DNA from: Heliocybe sulcata
Lineage: Eukaryota; Basidiomycota; Agaricomycetes; Gloeophyllales; Gloeophyllaceae
Length of the DNA: 64,000 nucleotides
Direction of reading: 5' to 3'
NCBI GenBank assembly: GCA_004369045.1
Contig: ML213506.1
Span: forward strand, 62,001-126,000
Position numbers and translations under genes: made by a program. Under the pieces are notes generated by a model. The model was not told the origin of the DNA and ran no database searches. It saw only the letters and a program-made list of their open reading frames with translations. The first letter of the stretch is position 1. Every line of letters begins with the position of its first letter. Positions 23,229 to 32,712 of this stretch are shown piece by piece.

Positions 23229-23453
23229 TGCGTGACGCATATGGTTTGTATAGTAGCTTCTACCTATCTTCTCTTCTTCTGTATCTCTGATGCTATGCCG
23301 TACCATGTAGCCTGCTCATCTCATTTTCTTCAATTCACTCCTCTAACACATCACCTACTTGTCTACGCGTCCTGCTCTACACCATCTTGTACTCACAGTC
23401 CAGCAAAATCACATCCACGGTACCCGCACCCCGAAGACTACCTATCCGTATCC

Positions 23454-25053
23454 TCAGGCTGGGGCGCTCAACTCAGCCAACGACGCGACGCTCTTCATAA
23501 ACAGCGGCTTGATCTTCTCCATGCTCTTCGTCCTTCTGGATTTCTTTGACGCCTCGGAGGTCTGGGCGGATGCGGAGGTGGACTTTGCCCGCGGTCGGGG
23601 CTCCTGCTCTCTTGGTATCGTCGCAGGCGGCGGGGGTGGGGGGAGTGGACGCGTGAGCTCTGCGAAAGTAGGAGAGAAGCAGGACGGGGCTGTGGGCTGA
23701 TTCGCACCGCCACAAGTGGATTTCGAGCGGGGACGATTGTATGGAGGGCACGACGAGGTCCCTATTAGCTCTGAGAAGCTGGGAGAGTCCTGTAACCCTA
23801 CTGAATGCGCGGGACTCGAGGATGATCCAGAAATGGACTGCGTCCGTGGCCGCGATGGTACGGGAGGCGGAGGCGGTAAGCCAGCTAGGAGCTCCGCGAA
23901 GCTGGGCGAGTCCTGGCAGGCAGATGCAGATTTCGATCTGGGACGCGTGTACCATGCTTTCCTCTCTTCATAGCCTGGATGGGATGTTGGGAAGCGGCCA
24001 ACGAGTCCTGCTAGGACCGGGGATAGGGATGGTATCTTGCCATCCCGACTATCTTCCCAAGCAGTGGACTTTGCGCGAGATGGGAGAGGGGGTGGGAGGG
24101 AGTTGGTAATCGGGTTTGTGGGACCCGGCGAGGCGGAGGTGGATTTTGAGCGGGGACGTTTTGGGCGTTCGGGTTTGGTAGGTGGGGGAGGCGGGGGAGG
24201 GAAGTGGCCCATGAGCTCTGCGAAGCTTGGGGAATAGGAAGCGGTTGGAGTTGGGGTTTGAGTCGCTGGAGGGGAAGGGAAAGGGGTTGGGTGGGATACT
24301 TCAGGTTGTGCTGTAAGCTCTTCCTCTTGCGTGACTCGTGAGAGGGATTCAGACTTTGTGATGCGCAAGATCCCATCGACATCGACCTCAGATTGGTTCA
24401 GTATGCCTGATCCGACGACCTGCGAAGCGAGTTCAAGACCTGTGGCGGCAGCAAGCACCTTGTCAGCGTCGGCAAGGGCAGGACTGGGTATAGGCAGAGG
24501 CTCCTCGTCGAGACTCGGGAGGCGGGGTGTATACGCTATGTGAGATAGAGACGTTTTGCGCGGAACGGCTGGGACTACATGGACTTGAGGCAGTGAGGGT
24601 ACGGAACGGCTGAGTCTGTGATGCGAGAAAGAGCGTGGGGAGCGATTGAGATGAAAAGACTTCTCGTCCTTGGGGAAGAATTTGTGGCTGGCTGGCAGAC
24701 GATGGCCTTCGGCGTGGACATCAGATATGGGCGTGACGGATGGGTTTGGAAAGACTGGAAAGCGCAGACGACGTGGTTTCGGAGATGTATGCGGAGGGCA
24801 AGCTGCGTTGTGAAGTTGCAATGCAGAAGTATTGTTATATGCATCTGGATCGGGCATAAAGTGGATGATTATTAGAGAGAGTACGCTCTGCCAAAAGAAA
24901 CGTGCTTCAGTCAGAGCCACTCTTATACACGCAGATAGCAGCGACGGTATTCACCAGCAAGAACCCGGAAATTGCCATAATAAGACAGACAACTCGGACC
25001 ACTAGGTCTCTGAGCAAAGCACGAACATAGCGTCTGAAAAGATGAAGCAACAT
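23454..25053 (-). CDS. Membrane-anchored proline-rich protein with repeated SPSFAEL / RPRSKSTS modules, 518 aa
   Basis: Model: complement of 24931-25053 and 23454-24887 with a 43-nt GT-AG intron. Residues 1-52 hold Arg-rich turns and hydrophobic stretches (DLVVRVVCLIMAISGFLL, then SVLSLIIIHF), a probable single membrane anchor split by the intron. The remaining 465 residues are disordered. From residue ~255 a module recurs five or six times with variation: S-P-S-F-A-E-L, a polyproline run (up to PPPPPPP), then RPRSKSTSAS. Polyproline runs suit SH3, EVH1 or profilin partners; the basophilic RSKST sites suit kinase and 14-3-3 control. This points to an adaptor at a membrane, by inference only. 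An open frame further upstream (25292-25170, MRNLLYDPIFTAANPTLG) ends at a GT donor and may be an extra first exon, but the frames do not join. Confidence 0.72.
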
Positions 25054-25624
25054 TATATGGCCGGAAATTGGAACGAGAGGCTTATTGCACGACAGCAGCA
25101 GGTCGAGGACAAGTGAAAGAGGGCGTGTGGTAGGGATATAACATTATCGAACGATATGTGCTCACCGAGTGTCGGAGCTGTCAGTGTCATCATTAATGCA
25201 GCATCCAAAATCGAAGGTGTACGGCCGTATTCGGGAGCTCCCAACGTGGGATTTGCAGCCGTGAAGATTGGGTCGTAGAGCAGATTCCTCATAAATCAGG
25301 TGTAATTACTTGCAAGCCATGCAAGCATATGCACCGAGGGCAAATTACAGAGTAATATGCGAGAGTCTGTACGCGACCGAAGCGAGACGCGTCGCACGGC
25401 TAATTGCGCGTCGGCTAATTGACGCGTCTCGCCTATCGTGTGAATGGTGACGCGATCGGGCCCGCCACACACACGACGTCATAGGAGTCATCCAGTGTCG
25501 TCATGCACGTTCCACCACGCAACAAAAAGCGGACGCGCCGTTCCCTCGCTGCAGCAAACTCTGTAGATCTCTCAAACCAGCGACTTATCTTTTCGACTGA
25601 TCTCCTTCTACTACTACCACCAAA
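25054..25624. promoter_or_regulatory. Divergent promoter region with a 12-bp inverted repeat containing ACGCGT
   Basis: The proline-rich gene runs leftwards and the mitochondrial gene rightwards from this 571-bp segment. A perfect inverted repeat gcgagacgcgtc (25382-25393) / gacgcgtctcgc (25421-25432) flanks two copies of cggctaatt. ACGCGT is the core of MluI cell-cycle boxes in fungi; a role for it here is inference. The leftmost part may contain an additional exon of the proline-rich gene. Confidence 0.45.
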
Positions 25625-26433
25625 ATGTCTGCTACGATAGTCCGTGCACAAGCCTTACGCGCAGCTGCGAGGCCCGCCGTTCGTGCCGTTCCCGTAGGTG
25701 GTCATCGTTGGGCGCGACATCCGTATAGACTCATCACTACCCGCAGCGTGCACGCGCATACGCGACCACTCCTTCTCCACCCGGTGGAGAGGCTGCACCC
25801 AATCCCGCAGCTAGCAAGGGCGGCAGCAACCTAGCGCTCTATGGTATTCTCGCAGCAGGCGCTGCTGGAGGGTACTACTACTACAGCACGTCGACTGCGA
25901 CGGCGGGGGAGAGACGGAAGGCGGACGAGGAAGCAGTGAAGGGTCACTTGAATGCGGCGGGCGGGGCTGCAAAGGCTGGTGCCCATGACGCGTTGGCGGA
26001 AGGACAGCAGAAGTATGGCGAAGTGAAGGTACGTTCACGTGACATACAGATGGGGGAGGCGGGAGTACTGATTAAGGTGCAGGGCAGTGCTGATGATAAG
26101 CTCGCGCAAGCCCGCGCTCGCACGGAGAAGGGCGTCGCAGACGCACAGAGCACGCTCGGCGCATACACCTCGCAGGCCAAGTCCGCCGCCAACTCTGCCG
26201 CCTCGAGCGCGCAGCACCAGTACGACCAGGCAAAGTCGAGCGCGTCGGCGACGCTGTCAGATGCTGAGCGCAAGCTGGAGGAGGCGAAGCTGAAGACAGA
26301 GAAAGAGGCGCAGAGCTGGTGGAATTGGCTGACGTTTGGCGTGTTCGGCGGGAGCGGGGCGAAGAAGCAGGAGGGAGCGGATAAGGTGATGCAGGAGAGT
26401 GCGAGCTTGAGCGAGGTTCAAAGGAAGGTGTAG
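25625..26433 (+). CDS. Mitochondrial membrane protein with a long Ala-rich helical domain, 235 aa
   Basis: Exons 25625-25693, 25747-26028 and 26077-26433. The N-terminus is a typical mitochondrial presequence, rich in Arg and Ala and free of acids (MSATIVRAQALRAAARPAVR), continuing after the first intron into RARAYATTPSPPGGEAAP. One membrane segment follows (NLALYGILAAGAAGGYYYYS, residues about 53-72). The rest is an amphipathic Ala/Lys/Glu helix with LEA- or apolipoprotein-like repeats (AKSAANSAASSAQHQYDQAK) and a Trp-rich hydrophobic patch (SWWNWLTFGVFG). Related basidiomycete proteins are often labelled calcofluor-white hypersensitive protein, from memory. The inner membrane is the likely site, perhaps in membrane shaping. 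The second intron (48 nt) is in frame and stop-free, so a 251-aa isoform is possible. Confidence 0.8.
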
Positions 26434-27678
26434 GCGTTGGTGAAAAGAATGGACTGAATCTTGAATGTTCTTCGTTTGTATCATGACGTGTTATATGTAT
26501 GTTTAATCAAGAATTGTATGACCACAAAGACGCGTACCCGTTGGCACGGCATGATTGACGGAGAAATTCTACGTGTGCGACGCGTATACCGGTGGAAGCG
26601 TTCAACTTAACCGGTCGCTCTAGTCTCCCCGTTGTCATGATAATCGACCTGGCCATTGTAATATTGATTGTCTTTGCAGGTGATCCTGCTTACCCGCAAG
26701 ACTGGCGTAGACTAGTTCAGTCACGCATTCATGCCAGATTTACCTGAATCTCTTTCTGACTGCGCTCCTCGGTCCGTATAATGCTAATTTGTGACTGGTT
26801 TGCGGAAGGGAAGCCTTACTTGACAATTGTGGCATCGGCTATTGGTGTCGAGGCACGTGACGCACGTGATCTTCTGCTTCGTGTTGTGGCTCTGCGTGGC
26901 AGCGTTGCAATGAGCTTTGAAGATGTGCGGCCCACGCGGGTCAAGCTCATATATTCTAGATGGAAACTTGTCAGAGACATGGTCTTTAGGTATGAGAAAT
27001 TCGTTGTAAGTGAGCGGCTGCCCTCTAGTTCAGTGCTGAATAGTTCAGTACTAGTGAAATGCAGGTGATTATGGTCCCACACTACCGTGCACAACCTGGA
27101 GGCGCGGATCCACTGGATGTCTGATAGGACAAAACTCGACCCTTCATCATAGCATCTCTCAGCACAACAAATAAGAGCAGCTACCGACCGTACATCACCC
27201 CGTATGCAGCGATGACCAATTGTAACCGTAGAAAACCTAGCATATACTCATGGACGAGAGTGCCAGACACTCATTGATGTCTGAGAGAGACAAAACGGAT
27301 CTGACGAGGAAGGCATGCTTGGTACAGCGCCCGTGCCTCCGGACAGATTGAACCCCCTTCGTTCATTAGATAGATAGCAGCAAAAGACCCTACATATGGA
27401 AGGCGGATTATCGCCGCTAGTGTGTGGGTACTCGACCATAGTCAGTGTTAGAAGGGACAGACCAATCACGGACATATCAGAAAACGCACATAATAGAAGT
27501 AAGGTTTAGACGTGAACAGGAAGAAACCGCTGGGCTTGGGAGTCCGCTATCAAACTGAGTGACTTAGAGAAGGTAATGCACATATCACGCTGCCGGAGGA
27601 GTGATAGAATGCCATGTATACCGTCATTCAATGACATTTCTTAAGCTGGAGTGAATCAAGATATCACACGGAAATGAC
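26434..27678. other. Intergenic, no gene seen
   Basis: About 1.2 kb between the mitochondrial gene and the left edge of the segmental duplication. Short frames only; none shows a domain or plausible splicing. Confidence 0.5.
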
Positions 27679-30242
27679 GACTTGCGTAGTTTACAAAGCC
27701 GCAGGCTCAACCGCCAAGGCCGTAGCCACACTATAAAAATAACACCGTGCATGTTTACGGTCCACCTGAACCTGGTCTCGCTAGGGCCGCTAGTCGCCCG
27801 CGAAGGAAGTATGATATGAGCACTGAAGCGCAGATGATTGAGTGGGGCCAGCCTATGACTCTGCCCCTCTTCCGTCTTGACGCTCTTCGAGAGCTTCGTT
27901 ATCGAATAGAATACTGAGCGCTTTCGCCGACGAGGTAAGTGATCCCTCCAGAAGAGGCTGGTCGACGTTACATGACCAACAGTGCTCGTGTATCTCTGTC
28001 ATATCCAAGCCATCATCCTGCGGTTCCGACATCCAGGACGCGTCGTCCGATTTTGTCATGACTTTGAGGATACAGAGGACGACGGTTCGGGTGCCCTTAT
28101 GTTCCGGTAGTGTCGAGCGTTCGAACTGAACCAGAGCTTTCCCTGTGCATTACAGTGCTGCTCGTAAGTATCTCAAGAAATAAAACGCTTTGGTGACACA
28201 CCTGTGAGCGGCGTGTAATTGACTCCTTTCAAGGAGTTAGGGTGGCCGGTCTGCCGCGAGATGCGCCAGTTAGAATTTTCGCTGAGGACATAGCAGATCC
28301 CGCTGCTTCCCGATTCGCGGACATAGACTGAGAACAGGTGCGGCAAGCGAAACCGTTCTCCCGCTGAACTTCCTATGATCCAAATTGACATACCGTTGTT
28401 TGGGAGACCCGCAAGAAATCTCTGCCCGAACTTCCAAATGAGAAGGCTATCGGTGGCTGGATGTTCACCTCTCCGGTCAGAAATATGCAAGGCAGTATTC
28501 AGCAACTTTGCGGTTATCAACTTCTCGGAGAGAAGATGTGCACGGAGCCCCGCGTACTTTGGCGAGCGAGCAACGCGGAACAGCGGTATATTCCAAGTCC
28601 GCCCGTCTGGCAGCTTCAAGTCCCACCCAGTTGAAAAAGTAGCTGGGCTGGAGGATGTCGTGGTGCGAAATCGGACCTGCCCTGATACAGGCGGCGCATC
28701 ATGGTCGAGATGCCAGTAGAAGAATCCCTGACAATCCGGAGGGAATGCTATATACTTATGACCACCTGAGCGGTAATAGTGCATCTCAAGCCTAGGTTGT
28801 TCAGGTGCCAACGCAAAGCGCACAACATTCTTCAGGCGCCCAGTAAGATCGACGCAGTCTTCGGCATCTAGTCGTGTCTGGTTCAGGGTGCGCAATGGCA
28901 CGGCTGAGCCTTTGCGTGGCCCGGTGGCAGAGGTAGCAGAAAGATAGGAGGCAGAACTGTTCAGGGCACTATCCAACACCTTCGCCGTTACCAACTTCTC
29001 CAAGAGAAGTTGCGCACGGAGCCCCGAGTACCTTGACGCGCGAGCAATGCGGAACAGCGGTATATTCCAAGTCCCGCCGTCTGGCAGCTGCAGGTCGCAC
29101 CCAGTTGAAAAGGTAGCCGGGTTGGAGGATGTCGTGGTGCGAAATCGGACCTGCCCTGATACAGGCGGCGCATCTGACTCGAGATGCCAGTAGAAGAATC
29201 CCCGAGAATTCAGGGGGAATGGCATATTCTTACGATCGCCAGAATAAAAATAGTGCATTTCAGCCCTAGGTTCTCCAGGTGGCAACGCAAAGCGCACAAC
29301 CTTCCTCACGCGCCCAGTAAGATCGACGAAGTCTTCGGCATGTAGTCGCCCCTGGTTCAGGGTGTGCAAAGGCAGAATTGTGCCTTTGCGTGGCCCGGTG
29401 GCAGCGATAGCAGAAAGAGAAGAGGCAGAACTGTTCAGGGCACTATTCAGCAGCTTTTCTGTTACCAACTCCTCCAAGGAAAGTTGCGCACGGAGCCCCG
29501 AGTACTGTAATCCTCGAGCAATGCGAGGGAGTGATATATGCCAAGTCCGACCGTCTGGAAGCTGCAAATCGTGCCCAATTGGAAAGGTAGCTGGGTCGGA
29601 GCATGTGGTGATGCGAAATCGGACCTGCCCTGATACAGGCGGCGCATCATGGTCGAGATGCCAGTAGAAGAATCCATGGGAATCAGAAGGGAATGCTATA
29701 CCTCCACCGAAATAGCGGATTTTAACCATGGGTTCTTCGGGTGCCAATCGAAAGCGCACTGTAGGCGTTACTTGCCCAGCGACATCAACAAAGTCCTCGT
29801 CATCTAATTGTGTCTGGTTCAGAGTGCGCAATGGCAGAGCTGAGCGCCTGCGGAGCTCGGTAGCGGCAGTATCAGGAATGACAGACTTGGGAATACACTG
29901 TTTGTCTTCAGAGGAGGCAGAACTGTTCAGGGCACTATCCAGCACCTTCGCCGTTACCAGCTTCTCCAAGAGAAGTTGCGCACGGAGCCCCGAGTACTTT
30001 GAAACGCGAGCAATGCGGGACAGCGGTATATTCCAAGTCTCGCCACCGGGCAGCTGCAAGTCGCGCCCACTCGGAAAGGTAGCCGGATCGGAGGATGTGG
30101 TGGTGCGAAATCGGATCTGCCCTGATACAGGCGGCGCATCTGACTCGAGATGCCAGTAGAAGAATCCCCGAGAGTCCAAGGGAAACGGCATATGCTTACG
30201 ATCACCTGAGTAGAAATAGCGCATTCCAAGCCTAGGTTCTTC

Positions 30243-31075
30243 AGGACCCCCGATAATAGGTATCGATGCCTGATCGCAGTCCGGACAAAAAATCGGTCGC
30301 CCAGACGCAAATGCCTGATTTTATCCGGACAAAACGGCTGAAAACTGCTCGAACGCCTGTTTCATTGTCCGGACAAATCGTGGCCATAATCTATGGGCCT
30401 GATGCGTAGTCCGGACAAAGGCTTGGTGGTGCAGTCGGCAGGCGCACTGTTGTTATCGTGTCTGACCCGGTGAGGCAAGGTTCGAATCTCACGTAGTGCA
30501 TTTCTTTTTGTTGCTGGTGTCCCATTCAGATTTCTTTTCTCTTTCATTCTTGAGTACTACGAGTCAGTTTATATATAGTATGCTAAATTGATAACGATAT
30601 ACTATTGACAATCAAAGTAGTCATATACAATATGAAAACAAGCTAGCAATAGCGCTGGGTAGCGTGTTTTCTGTGTATTCATGGACATCCGAACGTGTAG
30701 TTCACAAGTCCTAGCAGCCGTCACTGAATTGGAGAAGTTACGCGCCTGCTATCGATGGGCAGGGAACAAGGATGGGGATGGTGGGCACGAGTAGTACCTA
30801 ACGAGTGTATGTTTGATTATGGGCGTTGCATCGCTCAGAGAACGCTAGAAATCACTTTTATAGACGATTTATAGCTTTTGAAACGCCTGATCCGGGAATC
30901 CGGACGGAAAACTGGGCTGAGGCCTAAGCCCGAAGTCCGGACAAATGGCCTCGAAATCTCGGACCCCTGATCTAATCCGGACAAAAACAGCCGATTTTTG
31001 GAAAATTTATCCGGACAAAATTCCAAAATTTTGGAAATCCGGGATCAGGCATCGATACCTATTATCGGGGGTCCT
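30243..31075. mobile_element. Non-autonomous hAT-like DNA transposon, 833 bp, inserted in a gene
   Basis: The ends are perfect 33-bp inverted repeats (30243-30275, starting aggacccccgataatagg, and 31043-31075). They are flanked by the 8-bp direct duplication ggttcttc (30235-30242 and 31076-31083), and the uninterrupted site is visible in the paralogous gene. An 8-bp target duplication points to the hAT superfamily. Near both ends the motif TCCGGAC, mostly followed by AAA and preceded by GCCTGAT-like words, recurs at 30280, 30324, 30368, 30410 and at 30899, 30936, 30976, 31010, a spacing of 34-44 bp. Such subterminal repeats usually bind transposase. There is no transposase frame, so it depends on another copy. 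A tRNA-like pol III unit lies inside. Confidence 0.88.
30421..30500 (+). ncRNA. tRNA-like (SINE-type) pol III unit inside the transposon
   Basis: The segment has an A-box-like tggtgcagtcgg (30426-30437) and a perfect B-box core ggttcgaatc (30479-30488), followed after 13 bases by tttctttttg, a pol III terminator. GTGAG (30470-30474) pairs with CTCAC (30488-30492). The region cactgttgttatcgtg could be an anticodon arm with loop triplet GTT (Asn). The acceptor ends do not pair, so it is not a functional tRNA gene but a tRNA-derived unit that might still be transcribed. Confidence 0.55.
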
Positions 31076-31455
31076 GGTTCTTCAGGCGCCAGCGCAAAGC
31101 GCACGAGTTTCGATCCCCGCCCAGCAAGATCGACGAAGTCTTCCACATCCAGTCGTGTCTGGTTCAGGGTACGCAATGACACGGCTGAGTCTTTGCGGAG
31201 CCGAGTGGCGGCGGTAGCAGGAATGTCAGCAATGTTGGACGGGGGACTATGATGCTTGTCTTGATAGATGATCGTTTTCGCCGCGGATGCCCACCGCTTC
31301 TGCACAAAACTATTGCAGGTAGATGAGAGGTATATAGGCCATAACATGCTCTGGGAGCCTGCAACATAGACCAGATGCTGTCTGTTGCGAACGTCTCGCC
31401 AATAGCGAAGCATCCGCTTCGAGGCGCTGATGATGCCGTTCGCAGGGGCCGTCAT

Positions 31456-32712
31456 CGATCATCCCGCAAACTGCTGTCAGAGAATAAAACTCGGGTATTT
31501 ATTGTTGTAGTAGAGAAGAACCTACCGTCGCAGGAGGATTAATGAAAGTCCGACGAAGTACGAGCCACCTGCGCAGTTGATTTGTCACCCATGACACGAG
31601 TCACACGTGCTGACGTCACGCCATGAGAAGGTCGGAGCGTTCCACAGCGGGATTTGCGCCATTCTCTCGCTCTATTTGTTGCATCCTATGACAGGATACG
31701 GCAGGTTAACTCGCAGCATATATCCTTGTCGCACTTTTACATGCTGACCTCGAATAGGCTGAGCACTTTCCATTTCTCGGTTGCAAGTACTGATCCGGTT
31801 TCTAGTGCTCCATGCTAGTGGGAATCTGCAACGTCTCTCCTTGTAACTTCTGATTCGAACCCAGATTATTGCACAGGAATTATTCTCTGTGCAATTGCTC
31901 CATTCTGCCGTCCCCTCCACAGACAATTTCCTCAGAAGCGCTGGGACAAGCCACGGACTATACCGTCCCCTCCAATCCACTCGCCGTTGCTAGTACTCAT
32001 CTGCGTCCAGTGCGGTCTCTAAATGCTCTGTAGCAGCTCCCTTACATGTTCCATGGAGAGGCTCAATATCAGGCGCGGAAAATCAATGGTATATAACCTA
32101 AACTGAACTGACTACTCTCGTAACTTGGCTCGCCGCGGCTGCGGACTGAACAGCCTTGCCTGCCTCGGATGGACTCGCAATTAGGATCGTGTCGGTGGAC
32201 TTCCGTTCTTTGGCCGTGTAGCCAGGATTCAAGCTATACTGTACCGGCTGCTCTTGGTCCAATCTCCTGGCGCCGCTTAGTACCGGATTCTCGTCCCTGA
32301 AAAACTATCTCGGTATTGATGCCGACCGTCATTCTCTATTCATCCGCACAGTCTTCTTTAACTGTCATCCGGCGTCTCATGTGGGCTTTGTTCTTCTAGT
32401 GCTTTCCTCATCTGGAATATCTTGGAGAATAGTGAACCACAGACTTTAGCCACGATCAAACCAGTCGATCTTTTTACATGCGCCGATCTTTTGCTTCAGC
32501 TAGGCCTCTCCTTTGTAGGCCTTCTGACTGGGTCCTCTTAGACTTGCGTAGTTTACAAACCCGCAGGCTCAACCGCCAAGGCCGTAGCCACACTAAAAAT
32601 AACGGCGTGCATGTTTACGGTCCACCTGAACCTGGTCTCGCTACGGCCGCTAGTCGCCCGCGAAGGATGTATGATATGAGCACTGAAGCACAGATGATCG
32701 AGTGAGGCCAGC
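31456..32712. other. Upstream region of the left repeat gene and duplication junction
   Basis: About 1.1 kb of the duplicated non-coding sequence plus the junction at ~32535-32541 where the second copy begins. No gene on either strand. Confidence 0.55.

Larger units (their letters stand above)
27853..31455 (-). pseudogene. GFFYWH-repeat protein gene, left copy, split by a DNA transposon
   Basis: The coding sequence begins at 31455 (MTAPANGIISASKRMLRYWRD), runs to 31076, is interrupted by the element at 30243-31075, resumes at 30242 and continues in the same frame to 28201; a 58-nt intron leads to the last exon 28142-27853, which ends ...QEE-type polar tail with DGRGAES. Four repeats of ~160 residues are present, each with the order LRTLNQTRL, a VRF-x-L-P/A-P-E-E-P segment, GFFYWHL, VRFRTTTSSDPATF, LQLPDG-x-TWNIPL and a Leu-rich helix. 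The C-terminal part (LLIWKFGQRFLAGLP) is unique. Apart from the insertion I see no stop or frameshift, so the loss is recent. No known domain matches; similar hypothetical proteins occur in polypores. Excision of the element could restore the frame only if no footprint remained. Confidence 0.8.
27679..32534. repeat. Left copy of a tandem segmental duplication
   Basis: The sequence starting gacttgcgtagtttacaaa at 27679 recurs at 32541, and the sequence ending ttgtaggccttctgactggg at about 32531 recurs at about 36110, so the segment was duplicated head to tail. The left copy is longer because it holds a transposon (833 bp) and one more internal coding repeat (~480 bp). It contains a GFFYWH-repeat gene and its upstream region. 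Confidence 0.88.

Noticed and set aside
27100-27450. Apparent ~160-bp degenerate tandem similarity
   Set aside because: Shared words are short and spacing is irregular; resemblance is too weak without an alignment.
30421-30500. Functional tRNA-Asn gene
   Set aside because: The B-box and a GTT-like loop are present, but acceptor and T-stem pairing fail, so it is listed only as tRNA-like.
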